Shown: one piece after another, positions 14,228 to 21,336 of the stretch | Layout: every line of letters starts with the position of its first letter | Position numbering within the stretch: position 1 is the first letter of the stretch | Origin: an uncultured Lachnospiraceae bacterium | GTDB lineage: Bacteria; Bacillota_A; Clostridia; Lachnospirales; Lachnospiraceae | DNA length: 21,336 nucleotides | Direction: 5' to 3' | Assembly: GCA_910585655.1 (NCBI GenBank) | Contig: CAJUFW010000013.1 | Span: 1 to 21,336 of the forward strand | The notes under the pieces: model-generated | The model's database searches: none | What the model was told of the DNA's origin: nothing | Seen by the model: only the letters and a program-made list of their open reading frames with translations | Made by a program: the position numbers and the translations under genes

Positions 14228-15073
14228 TTACTTTTCCTGCTTCTGTTCTCGTTTCTCCTGTAGCTTCTGATAGCGGCTCCAAACACCTTGATATAAAATA
14301 TTGCGCAAAATCCCCACATCCTTTAATAGAGGAAGTCGCTCAAAGCTCTCCGTACATTCTGCCATCAGCAGCAATAACATCTGACGGCAGTCCTCCTCAA
14401 AGCCTGGTCTGCTGCTCCGCTCCTTTAACGGATTAAAACTGCCGCTTTTTTTATCTGCCTCCAAATCCTCATAAGCATCCAGCAAATAAATAAATTTCCC
14501 CAGAGAACATCCTATCTGCCGCAGTGTTTCTTCCCATTCGTCCTTTTTCAGTACAAATAACTCTGCCATCAGCTCACCAAAGCACCCGGAAACCGCGTCC
14601 AAATCCGGCTCCTCCATTCGCTGGCTGCTTTCTAAACGATGCAGTTTAGCCAGTTTTTCCTCTATTATATGGCATTGCCTCGAATATACCTGTTCTACCT
14701 TCCGATACCGCCGCTCCAACAGCTTTGCCCCTGCCAGACCGGTTAGCTTCCGCTCATCCTGCCAATTGTCCCTTAAATGATGCCAGGTTAGAGCAATGTT
14801 CATTGAGGCTCCATACTCTGTTACTTCATTTAAAAGCATCGTACGAGGCTTCCCCGGATGAACCAGACAGCGGTGCCGCTCCTGCCTCGTCTCACATTCA
14901 TAAAGCGAGGTCAGAAGCACCACCAAAAAAGTCATATCATATGTTAGGGTCATTTGCCCTGCCCTGCCGTATTCCTGCTTTAGCTGACGGCACAGCCCGC
15001 AGTAAAAGGCTCGAAACTCGTAAAACTCCTTTATCTTTAGTTCTGGCTTATAGATTGTTACATAACCAAACAT
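14228..15073 (-). CDS. DUF5685 family protein with two Asp-rich helices
   Basis: A 281-residue, probably all-helical protein of the DUF5685 family (opening MFGYVTIYKPELKIKEF, YCGLCRQLKQEYG). Cysteine pairs are C25-x2-C28 and C60-x8-C69, the second in CETRQERHRC. Two aspartate-rich helices are visible: LRDNWQDE (D102-x3-D106) and LLDAYEDLEADKKSG (D199, E202, D203, D207), about 100 residues apart. This is the spacing seen in class I isoprenoid synthases (squalene/phytoene synthase type). The similarity is my own reading and not an established function. AGGAA upstream of the start overlaps the stop of the zinc-ribbon gene, nine bases away. Its immediate partner is the J-protein. Role not known. 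Confidence 0.78.
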   Translation of the reverse strand: MFGYVTIYKPELKIKEFYEFRAFYCGLCRQLKQEYGRAGQMTLTYDMTFLVVLLTSLYECETRQERHRCLVHPGKPRTMLLNEVTEYGASMNIALTWHHLRDNWQDERKLTGLAGAKLLERRYRKVEQVYSRQCHIIEEKLAKLHRLESSQRMEEPDLDAVSGCFGELMAELFVLKKDEWEETLRQIGCSLGKFIYLLDAYEDLEADKKSGSFNPLKERSSRPGFEEDCRQMLLLLMAECTESFERLPLLKDVGILRNILYQGVWSRYQKLQEKREQKQEK

Positions 15074-15082
15074 AACGTGTTC

Positions 15083-15505
15083 CTATGAATGCTTGATAAA
15101 TTCATGTTTGCAATTTGGACAGGTAATACAGATCTTTCCTTTACCCTTTGGAATCCGGATCCTCTGCCCGCACGCACTGCATTTATAAAAATGATAGTTC
15201 TTTCGTTCTTTCATATGCTTTATCCGAATTCGCCATCTTCCCAAAAAAGGATTCCATACTGCCAGAAACTTCTGATTTTCCTGATAGCGCTTGGTTGTAT
15301 TTTTAGAAATCATCCGAACGATCACCAAAAGCAGCAGCACATAACCGGCGATCAGCGTCACCCTGCCTATTACCGACCTGTGATAAAACGGCAACGACAA
15401 TGCCGCCAGAAGAATATAGCCTGCCAGCAGTACCTGGTTTAACTTATCCATCCCATAGCGACCTGCCATCCATTGTCTTAGCTTATTCAATACCATCGTC
15501 CTCAT
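15083..15505 (-). CDS. Membrane protein with C-terminal zinc ribbon
   Basis: A 140-residue protein with two hydrophobic helices (about 22-42, QVLLAGYILLAALSLPF, and 48-65, TLIAGYVLLLLVIV). A basic segment follows, then a C-terminal zinc ribbon with C108-x2-C (CSACGQRIRIP) and CPNC 17-20 residues later. The ribbon would face the cytoplasm. It opens the seven-gene operon. The start could be the ATG at 15505 or the ATG three codons later (15496); GGAAGGGG fits either only moderately. Such short zinc-ribbon membrane proteins are frequent and usually of unknown function. Confidence 0.72.
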   Translation of the reverse strand: MRTMVLNKLRQWMAGRYGMDKLNQVLLAGYILLAALSLPFYHRSVIGRVTLIAGYVLLLLVIVRMISKNTTKRYQENQKFLAVWNPFLGRWRIRIKHMKERKNYHFYKCSACGQRIRIPKGKGKICITCPNCKHEFIKHS

Positions 15506-15684
15506 TCCCCTTCCTGACTTCTATCTCCCTTTGTTACGCTTCCTTACATCTTATCCTTTCTGGGGAAAAAAATCAATTAAATTTTCATGAAATTTCTTCA
15601 AATATATCTAAACCTTGATAAATATAGTATACTCTCTACACCAATTTTTCTGTGAAATCATCCTCTGCTGTATTATTTCTCTTA

Positions 15685-15711
15685 AATATACTATTTTCTT
15701 ATATACGTCAA
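15685..15711 (-). promoter_or_regulatory. Candidate promoter of the seven-gene operon, with nearby palindrome
   Basis: On the minus strand TTGACG (15706-15711) is followed by TATATT at 15 bases (15685-15690) or by TATTTA at 17 bases. A perfect palindrome, CGCACA-AG-TGTGCG, lies at 15729-15742, upstream of the -35. The spacing is imperfect, so the promoter is tentative. The rest of the 15506-15844 gap is AT-rich and shows no RNA gene, only the serS terminator. Confidence 0.35.
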
Positions 15712-15770
15712 TAGCGGCTTTTATGCTTCGCACAAGTGTGCGTCCTGCCCGGAGAAGTTTCCTGCTGATA

Positions 15771-15802
15771 CAATAAAAGGGATGGGCAAATACCGCCCAT
15801 CC
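15771..15802 (-). terminator. Intrinsic terminator after serS
   Basis: A perfect 8-bp stem, GGATGGGC (15780-15787) with GCCCATCC (15795-15802) and a 7-base loop, is followed on the minus strand by CTTTTATTG. It lies 43 bases past the serS stop and ends the isc-mnmA-serS transcription unit. Confidence 0.85.
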
Positions 15803-15844
15803 TATCGGCTAAACTACTGACACGCTTCATATTTTTCCTAAACT

Positions 15845-17122
15845 TTATCGGATTTCGGTTTTTCCACCCATATATGGTCTTAACGCCTCCGGAATCCGAA
15901 TACTGCCGTCTGCCTGTAAGTTGTTTTCCAAAAAGGCAATCAGCATACGAGGCGGCGCCACTACGGTGTTGTTCAAGGTATGGGCAAAATATTTTCCGTC
16001 TGCTCCATTGACACGGATACGCAGCCGTCTGGCTTGGGCATCCCCTAAATTGGAACAGCTTCCAATCTCAAAATATTTTTGCTGCCGCGGCGACCATGCC
16101 TCTACGTCCACCGATTTCACCTTTAAATCCGCTAAATCGCCGGAACAACACTCTAACGTTCTGACCGGAATATCCAGGGAGCGGAATAAATCTACGGTAT
16201 TCTGCCACAGCTTATCATACCACTGCATACTTTCTTCTGGCTTGCAGACCACAATCATTTCCTGCTTTTCAAACTGATGGATACGATAAACTCCCCGCTC
16301 CTCAATTCCATGTGCGCCCTTTTCTTTACGGAAGCATGGGGAATAGCTGGTCAGAGTATGCGGCAGCGTCTCTTCCGGCAAAATCTGATCGATGAATTTT
16401 CCGATCATCGAATGTTCGCTCGTACCAATCAAGTACAAATCTTCACCTTCGATTTTATACATCATAGCGTCCATTTCTGCAAAGCTCATTACTCCGGTCA
16501 CTACATCGCTGCGGATCATAAACGGCGGCACGCAATACGTAAAGCCCCGGTCAATCATAAAATCTCTGGCATAGGAAATCACTGCAGAATGGAGCCTGGC
16601 AATATCTCCCATCAGATAGTAAAAGCCATTGCCTGCCACTCTTCTGGCACTATCTAAATCAATGCCGTGAAAACGCTCCATAATCTCTGTATGATAAGGG
16701 ATTTCAAAATCCGGCACCAACGGTTCGCCAAACCGTTCCAGCTCGACATTCTCACTGTCATCCCTGCCAATCGGCACGCTTGGATCGATGATATTTGGAA
16801 TCGTCATCATGATTTTCTTGACCTTTTCCCCCAGCTCGGCTTCCTTTTCTTCTAATTCCGCCAGCCGATCCGAAAAAGATGTTACCTTTTGCTTTAATTC
16901 CTCCGCCTCTTCCTTTTTCTTTTGCGCCATCAGCGCCCCAATTTGTTTGCTTAAACGGTTCCGTTCGGCTCGTAGACTGTCTGCCTCCTGCTGCGCTGCA
17001 CGGTTTTCGGCATCCAGGGCAATCACCTCGTCTACCAACGGAAGCTTCACCTCCTGAAATTTGTTACGAATATTTTGTTTAACCAGCTCCGGATTCTCCC
17101 GGACAAATTTTAAATCCAACAT
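15845..17122 (-). CDS. serS: Seryl-tRNA synthetase
   Basis: A 425-residue class II synthetase that charges tRNA-Ser (and tRNA-Sec) with serine. The N-terminal tRNA-binding coiled coil covers about residues 30-105 (rich in E, K, A and R). The catalytic domain contains LIGTSEHSMIG, motif 2 (CFRKEKGAHG then RGVYRIHQFEKQEM) and motif 3 (NTVVAPPRMLIAFLEN). Length and order are normal. The start at MLDLKFVRENPELV is standard and has AGGAGG at 17131-17136. It is the last gene of the unit, 51 bases after mnmA, with a 6-bp hairpin in the spacer (17142-17160). No T-box leader is present because the gene is internal to an operon. Confidence 0.97.
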   Translation of the reverse strand: MLDLKFVRENPELVKQNIRNKFQEVKLPLVDEVIALDAENRAAQQEADSLRAERNRLSKQIGALMAQKKKEEAEELKQKVTSFSDRLAELEEKEAELGEKVKKIMMTIPNIIDPSVPIGRDDSENVELERFGEPLVPDFEIPYHTEIMERFHGIDLDSARRVAGNGFYYLMGDIARLHSAVISYARDFMIDRGFTYCVPPFMIRSDVVTGVMSFAEMDAMMYKIEGEDLYLIGTSEHSMIGKFIDQILPEETLPHTLTSYSPCFRKEKGAHGIEERGVYRIHQFEKQEMIVVCKPEESMQWYDKLWQNTVDLFRSLDIPVRTLECCSGDLADLKVKSVDVEAWSPRQQKYFEIGSCSNLGDAQARRLRIRVNGADGKYFAHTLNNTVVAPPRMLIAFLENNLQADGSIRIPEALRPYMGGKTEIR

Positions 17123-17141
17123 CCTTCATTCCTCCTATTTA

Positions 17142-17160
17142 AGCCGGAACCTGCCCGGCT
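17142..17160. other. Small GC-rich hairpin between mnmA and serS
   Basis: AGCCGG (17142-17147) pairs with CCGGCT (17155-17160) with a 7-base loop. It ends six bases before the serS ribosome site in the mRNA. Only the plus strand has the T-run expected for a terminator, so it is not a good stop for the minus-strand transcript. It could be a processing or attenuation hairpin. Confidence 0.35.
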
Positions 17161-17173
17161 TTTTATCATAATC

Positions 17174-18250
17174 TCATACAAAAATGGTTCCGCCACCCAA
17201 TACATAATCGCCGTCATACAGCACCAATGCCTGACCAGGGGTTACGGCACGCTGCGGCTCTAAAAATTCACAGCGTATCACATCTTTCTCTACCTGCTCT
17301 ACGACACAAGGCGCCCCCTGGTGGTTGTAGCGGATTTTTCCGTTCGCCTCTTTCGTTCCCTGGATCCGCTCCATACTCATAAAATTCAGGTGGTTTGCAT
17401 ATACCACTTTCGTATAAAGTTCCTTATCCTCTGCCAATACGATCTCCCGGCTTTCCGGACGGATTTCGGCTACAAACATCGGCTTTCCAAAGGCTATTCC
17501 AAGCCCTTTTCTCTGACCAATCGTGTAATGAAGTATCCCTTTATGCTCTCCTAATATACGACCGTCTCTGGAAACAAAATTTCCCGGCTCTTCTTTGATA
17601 TGGTATTCCCGCTTGATAAAGCCGACATAATCTTTATCCGGCACAAAACATATTTCCTGGCTGTCCGGCTTTCCGGCGACACGCAGTCCCCTTTTTGCTG
17701 CCATATCTCGTATCTCTTCTTTGTGGTAAAGTCCTACGGGCATAAGCGTATGAGCTAACTGCTGCTGCGTCAGACTATAGAGAGCATACGTCTGATCCTT
17801 TGCCGCCGTTACGGCAGAAGCCAGCGTATAACGTCCGTTTGGAAGCTGTTTGATTTGCGCATAATGACCGGTTGCAATATAATCTGCCCCGATTTTTAGG
17901 GAACGTTGCAGCAAAGCTTCCCATTTTACATAACGATTACAGGCAATGCAGGGATTCGGCGTTCTGCCTTGGCAATACTCCCTGGCAAAATAATCCATAA
18001 CAGACGTCTCGAATTCTCTACGGAAATTCATGACATAATAGGGAATCCCCAACTGCGCCGCAACTCTTCTCGCATCCTCTACTGCACTTAGGCCGCAGCA
18101 TCCTCCGTTCTCTTCTAATGCTTCCTCGGTCTCCTTCTGCCAAATCTGCATAGTCACTCCGATAACCTCATAGCCTTGCTCTAACAGCAGCAAAGCCGCT
18201 ACCGAAGAATCTACTCCGCCGGACATTCCTACTACGACCCTTTTTGCCAT
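17174..18250 (-). CDS. mnmA: tRNA-specific 2-thiouridylase
   Basis: A 358-residue enzyme that forms s2U34 in tRNA-Lys, -Glu and -Gln. The PP-loop ATP motif is GMSGGVDSS (about 8-16). The two active cysteines are C101 in NPCIACN and C201 in EICFVPDKDY. The substrate-binding DQTYALYSL motif is in between and the C-terminal part is the beta-barrel domain. It uses sulfur relayed from a cysteine desulfurase, so its place directly after iscS and iscU is functionally sensible; in many Firmicutes a dedicated desulfurase delivers sulfur to MnmA without TusA. AAAGGGAAG precedes the start. The gene starts 32 bases after the iscU stop. Confidence 0.97.
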   Translation of the reverse strand: MAKRVVVGMSGGVDSSVAALLLLEQGYEVIGVTMQIWQKETEEALEENGGCCGLSAVEDARRVAAQLGIPYYVMNFRREFETSVMDYFAREYCQGRTPNPCIACNRYVKWEALLQRSLKIGADYIATGHYAQIKQLPNGRYTLASAVTAAKDQTYALYSLTQQQLAHTLMPVGLYHKEEIRDMAAKRGLRVAGKPDSQEICFVPDKDYVGFIKREYHIKEEPGNFVSRDGRILGEHKGILHYTIGQRKGLGIAFGKPMFVAEIRPESREIVLAEDKELYTKVVYANHLNFMSMERIQGTKEANGKIRYNHQGAPCVVEQVEKDVIRCEFLEPQRAVTPGQALVLYDGDYVLGGGTIFV

Positions 18251-18282
18251 GGTAACTTCCCTTTCTGCACGACTCCTGCCGC

Positions 18283-18726
18283 TTAATACTCTTCCTCTTC
18301 TAGTTCCTCACCTTCGTGAATATCAGCTTTTGGCTTTTCCAATCCCTCGATCTGAATTCCATGCTTTTCGGCATAATCCCAGAGAGCTGCATGGATAGCC
18401 TCCTCCGCCAGCAAAGAGCAATGAACTTTCACCGGTGGAAGTCCGTCTAAGGCTTCCATCACTGCTTTGTTCGTTACCTGCATGGCTTCCTGAACGCTTT
18501 TGCCCATCACCAGCTCTGTAGCCATACTGCTGGTAGCCACTGCCGCTCCGCAGCCAAAGGTCTTAAATTTACAATCCCTGATAATACCATCCTCGTCAAT
18601 ATCCAAATAAATCCGCATAATATCGCCGCACTTTGCATTACCGACTGTTCCTACACCGCTGGCATTTTCAATTTCTCCTACATTTCTGGGATTGGAAAAA
18701 TGATCCATCACCTTTTCACTGTACAT
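18283..18726 (-). CDS. iscU: Iron-sulfur cluster assembly scaffold IscU
   Basis: The start at 18726 gives 147 residues (MYSEKVMDHFSNPRN) and has CCTCCT (minus AGGAGG, 18735-18740) eight bases upstream; an upstream ATG ten codons earlier would be in the ribosome-site region and is not the real start. Cluster ligands are C33 with D35 (AKCGD), C59 (FGCG) and C103 (VHCSLL). IscU builds Fe-S clusters from sulfur supplied by IscS. The tail (about 130-147) is unusually acidic (HEGEELEEEE), longer than in Proteobacterial IscU, and reminiscent of clostridial NifU-like scaffolds. No hscA/hscB follow. Confidence 0.95.
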   Translation of the reverse strand: MYSEKVMDHFSNPRNVGEIENASGVGTVGNAKCGDIMRIYLDIDEDGIIRDCKFKTFGCGAAVATSSMATELVMGKSVQEAMQVTNKAVMEALDGLPPVKVHCSLLAEEAIHAALWDYAEKHGIQIEGLEKPKADIHEGEELEEEEY

Positions 18727-18791
18727 AATTTTTTCCTCCTTATTTAAGTTCCTCAAAATCCTTTCTAACGCGCCGCCTGATATATGCTGCT

Positions 18792-19988
18792 CTATGCACT
18801 TGGCTCGTCCGGCTGTTTGCGCATATAGTCTTCATATAACGGCGACATAGAGCGCAGCTTTGCTACTATCTCTTTAATGCTTTCTATCGTATAGTCCATC
18901 TGTTCTTTGGTATTTTCATAGCCTAATGTCATTCGCAAGGAACCATGGGCAATTTCATGAGGCAGACCAATTGCTAACAGCACATGAGACGGATCGAGTG
19001 ATCCGGATGTGCAGGCAGAACCGCTGGAAGCACAGATTCCTTTCATATCCAGCATAATCAACAGGGATTCCCCTTCGATAAACTGGAAGCTGACATTGAC
19101 GTTGTTTGGAAGGCGTTTCTTCCGATCGCCATTTAAGCGTACAAAAGGAACCTCTGCCAAAATCCGCTCGGTTAAATAATTCCGCAGTTCGGTTTCTTTC
19201 TGCGCCCGCTCCTCCATCGTTTCTACGGCTATCTCTACGGCTTTTCCCATTCCCACGATGCCCGGTACATTTTCGGTTCCGGCGCGGCGGCTGCGCTCCT
19301 GGGCGCCTCCATGGATAAAAGAACGAATTTTAATTCCCTTCCGAATATAAAGGAAGCCGATGCCCTTTGGTCCGTTCAGCTTATGCCCGCTTGCGCTTAG
19401 CATATCAATATGTTCTGCTTCTAAGTCAATCGGCACCTGCCCAAAAGCCTGTACCGCATCAGTGTGGAATAAAATTCCGTGTTTATGAGCGATCTCCCCA
19501 ATCTCTGCAATCGGCTCAATCGTACCGATTTCGTTGTTGGCATACATAATAGAAATCAAAATGGTATCCGGTCGAATCGCTTTTTCTAATTCCGACAGTT
19601 TGACGATTCCATTTTCATCTACATCCAGATACGTCACCTCAAAACCATTTTTCTCCAGATATTGACATGTATGCAAAATCGCATGATGTTCAATTTTTGA
19701 GGTAATGATATGCCGTCCTTTGTCCCGATACGCCTCTGCCGTTGCTTTTAACGCCCAATTATCCGACTCTGAGCCTCCGGCAGTAAAGTAAATCTCCTCT
19801 GGTTTTGCCCCTAACGCGTGGGCGATGGTTTCCCTAGCGATATCGACGGCTTCCTTATTCTGGGAAGCAAACTCATATACACTAGATGGATTTCCATACA
19901 ATTCCGTAAAATAAGGCAGCATAGCCTCCAAAACTTCCGGTCTCACCGCTGTCGTAGCCGCATGATCCAAATATATTTTTTTCTCCAT
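18792..19988 (-). CDS. iscS: Cysteine desulfurase (IscS/NifS family)
   Basis: A 398-residue PLP enzyme that turns cysteine into alanine and a persulfide. The PLP lysine is K203 (SGHKLNGPKG), and H101 is in the family HH motif (EHHAILHTC). The catalytic cysteine, C326, is in a long-loop SSGSACTSGS motif, which puts it in group I (IscS/NifS). It begins YLDHAATTAVRPEV. AGGAGG just before the ATG supports the start. It sits 38 bases after the iscR stop and 65 bases before iscU. The persulfide can be passed to IscU and to MnmA, both downstream. Confidence 0.96.
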   Translation of the reverse strand: MEKKIYLDHAATTAVRPEVLEAMLPYFTELYGNPSSVYEFASQNKEAVDIARETIAHALGAKPEEIYFTAGGSESDNWALKATAEAYRDKGRHIITSKIEHHAILHTCQYLEKNGFEVTYLDVDENGIVKLSELEKAIRPDTILISIMYANNEIGTIEPIAEIGEIAHKHGILFHTDAVQAFGQVPIDLEAEHIDMLSASGHKLNGPKGIGFLYIRKGIKIRSFIHGGAQERSRRAGTENVPGIVGMGKAVEIAVETMEERAQKETELRNYLTERILAEVPFVRLNGDRKKRLPNNVNVSFQFIEGESLLIMLDMKGICASSGSACTSGSLDPSHVLLAIGLPHEIAHGSLRMTLGYENTKEQMDYTIESIKEIVAKLRSMSPLYEDYMRKQPDEPSA

Positions 19989-20026
19989 AAGTCCTCCTAT
20001 CTTATCCCAATTTGCTGGGTCTCTAT

Positions 20027-20479
20027 CTATGAATGATTGATTGAACTCGACCTGCCGTCTTCTAGCAGCTCTGAGAGCATAAGATGATCGACTGCATCGT
20101 TGATACTATCACTTATACGTTTCCAGACAATTTTTGTGACACATTGATCCGGACCTCCGCAGGCGTTTTTATCGCAGGTACCAGGAGTACCTGTCACCTC
20201 CGCACAGTCTACCGGATTCAAATCGCCCTCTAAAGCCCGCAGCACCTCTCCTACAGAAATATCCTCCGGCGCCTTTGCCAAACGATAGCCTCCCTGGGCG
20301 CCCCGCACACTGGTGACAATCCCTGCCCGTTTGAGCTTGGCAATCAACTGCTCCAAAAATTTAGCGGATATGTTCTGACGTTCCGCTATCGCGCTAATCG
20401 CGACTGCTTCTGTCGTTCCGTGGAGGGCAATATCGATCACTGCCCGCAAGCCATAGCGTCCCTTTGTTGACAGCTTCAT
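20027..20479 (-). CDS. iscR: Rrf2-family transcriptional regulator, IscR type
   Basis: The start at 20479 (MKLSTKGRYGLRAVIDIALH, 150 residues) is chosen over a longer frame to 20542 because GGGAGG precedes it and the family starts this way. The winged helix-turn-helix (about 1-65, FLEQLIAKLKRAGIV then RGAQGGY) is followed by a cysteine region with C92, C102, C107 and C113. IscR proteins bind a [2Fe-2S] cluster through three cysteines; here there are four, with looser spacing than in E. coli. It probably represses the isc operon when clusters are plentiful. It is the first gene of the operon. Confidence 0.92.
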   Translation of the reverse strand: MKLSTKGRYGLRAVIDIALHGTTEAVAISAIAERQNISAKFLEQLIAKLKRAGIVTSVRGAQGGYRLAKAPEDISVGEVLRALEGDLNPVDCAEVTGTPGTCDKNACGGPDQCVTKIVWKRISDSINDAVDHLMLSELLEDGRSSSINHS

Positions 20480-20550
20480 AAGCGCCTCCCTTCTGTCTGA
20501 AATCCTAGCAAAATAATCTTTATTAAAATAGTAGGAATTCATCCTTGCTT

Positions 20551-20579
20551 ATCATAGCATGAACCATTTTCTCTGTCAA
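20551..20579 (-). promoter_or_regulatory. Consensus sigma-A promoter of the iscR-iscS-iscU-mnmA-serS unit
   Basis: On the minus strand: TTGACA (20574-20579), a 17-base spacer, then TATGAT (20551-20556), giving a leader of about 65 bases. Inside that leader an inverted repeat with TCCTA (20503-20507) and TAGGA (20532-20536) might be a regulator site for the IscR protein. The promoter is strong; the operator idea is weak. Confidence 0.8.
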
Positions 20580-20674
20580 GAGATTTTTCTCTCTTCCAGA
20601 ATCACTGGTCTATCCTTATCCTGCCTTCCATATACATATTTTATACCATGTATAGCCGGAAAGGAATCTTTGTT

Positions 20675-21336
20675 ATGTCACAAAAAAATCTTCTGATCCG
20701 TGGTACTCTTATTTTAACGGTTTCCGGTCTGCTCACCCGTATCCTTGGCTTTTTTTATCGAATTTTTCTGGCAGATGCTCTCGGCGCGGAAGCTCTTGGT
20801 ATTTACCAGCTTGTCTTTCCGGTCTATGGGCTTTGCTTTACGCTATTTGCCGCAGGAAACCAGACGGCTCTTTCTAAAATGGTCGCCTCTTATCACAAGG
20901 AAAGACACCGCCAGCTTTTACTTCGTACGCTTTTTCTTGCCTTGACCAGCGCCTTGGTCTTGTGTGTTCTGTTAATTCTTCTGGCTCCCTTTATAGCAGA
21001 ACAGTTTTTGCGGGAAGGACGCGCCGCCGGATCGCTTCAGGTACTGGCATTTAGCTTTCCCTTCTGTGCCGTTACTGCCTGTATCAATGGATTTTATTAC
21101 GGGCAAAAACAAGCAGGCGTTCCTGCCGCTACTCAGTTTATCGAGCAAGTAGTACGAATCCTGGTTGTCTACGCTCTTACTAAACTGCTTTCCGGAAGGC
21201 AGTTTACTTGTGAAATGGCAGTTTTTGGTCTGCTTTCCGGGGAAATTGCTTCTATGTTGTTTAACAGCCTGTCTTTGCTGTTTCAAAAAAAACATCAAAA
21301 CTACCCGTACCGTCAGGTTCCGTCCTTTCAGCAGCC
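20675..21336 (+). CDS. SpoVB/YtgP-like flippase of the MATE/MVF superfamily (5' part, runs off right edge)
   Basis: The first 220 residues are present and the gene continues past the window. It starts MSQKNLLIRGTLILTVSG and contains RILGFFYRIFLADALGAEAL and GIYQLVFPVYGLCFTLFAAG, the usual opening of clostridial 'stage V sporulation protein B'/polysaccharide flippases (MVF superfamily, related to MurJ). At least six hydrophobic segments are visible. Proteins of this group move lipid-linked wall precursors. GGAAAGGAA lies upstream of the ATG. It is divergent from iscR with about 95 bases between promoter regions, in which no strong plus-strand promoter is clear. Whether it is SpoVB or YtgP cannot be settled from half the gene. 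Confidence 0.82.
   Translation, partial: MSQKNLLIRGTLILTVSGLLTRILGFFYRIFLADALGAEALGIYQLVFPVYGLCFTLFAAGNQTALSKMVASYHKERHRQLLLRTLFLALTSALVLCVLLILLAPFIAEQFLREGRAAGSLQVLAFSFPFCAVTACINGFYYGQKQAGVPAATQFIEQVVRILVVYALTKLLSGRQFTCEMAVFGLLSGEIASMLFNSLSLLFQKKHQNYPYRQVPSFQQ

Noticed and set aside
15506..15844. Possible small RNA or riboswitch in the serS to operon gap
   Set aside because: Only a terminator, a short palindrome and an AT-rich candidate promoter are visible; no conserved riboswitch-like core was recognised.
20972..21298. Minus-strand open frame near the right end
   Set aside because: It is antisense to the clear flippase coding frame on the plus strand, which runs off the window edge.

Overview
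The window looks like chromosomal DNA of a low-GC, endospore-forming Gram-positive bacterium of the class Clostridia, most likely a Lachnospiraceae-type organism. The support is a GerA/SpoVAF-type spore germination gene at the left edge, a SpoVB-like flippase at the right edge, a YerC (TrpR-superfamily) regulator, DUF1836 and DUF5685 proteins, and an iscR-iscS-iscU-mnmA-serS run. Near-consensus AGGAGG ribosome binding sites precede several genes. Family assignments come from recognising motifs by eye; no database search was run.

Layout from left to right. (1) 1-1812, minus strand: the 5' part of a spore germination gene, then an ECF sigma factor with an overlapping zf-HC2 membrane anti-sigma factor. 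Short repeats lie upstream of the sigma gene. (2) 2024-3850: an AT-rich accessory patch closed by a strong bidirectional terminator. It holds two decayed genes, a multiply broken DUF1016/YhcG-like remnant and a frameshifted AlbA_2 (Schlafen-AAA)/helix-turn-helix gene. (3) 3853-5800: core genes, rlmD on the minus strand and yerC on the plus strand. (4) 5816-9199: an AT-rich two-gene restriction-modification system. A PD-(D/E)xK endonuclease follows yerC on the plus strand, and a 682-residue N6-adenine methyltransferase lies convergent to it with 62 bp of shared 3' coding sequence. The methyltransferase is translationally coupled to a DUF1836 gene that has a near-perfect promoter.

(5) 9275-15505, minus strand: a tightly packed seven-gene operon of largely uncharacterised proteins. 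In transcription order it encodes a zinc-ribbon membrane protein, a DUF5685 protein, a J-domain/TPR protein with a Cys-rich tail, a small membrane protein, a leucine-rich-repeat protein, a metallopeptidase-like/VWA protein and a MoxR-type AAA ATPase. Five of the genes overlap in a chain (J-protein to AAA ATPase). This is the best candidate for an undescribed system: a MoxR/VWA pair and a J-protein co-expressed with DUF5685, in which I see two aspartate-rich helices resembling class I isoprenoid synthases.

(6) 15845-20479, minus strand: iron-sulfur and tRNA thiolation genes iscR, iscS, iscU, mnmA and serS, from a consensus promoter to a strong terminator. IscS supplies sulfur to IscU and to MnmA. 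(7) 20675-end, plus strand: the 5' part of a SpoVB/YtgP-like MATE-superfamily flippase. I found no rRNA, tRNA, CRISPR array, insertion sequence or riboswitch.
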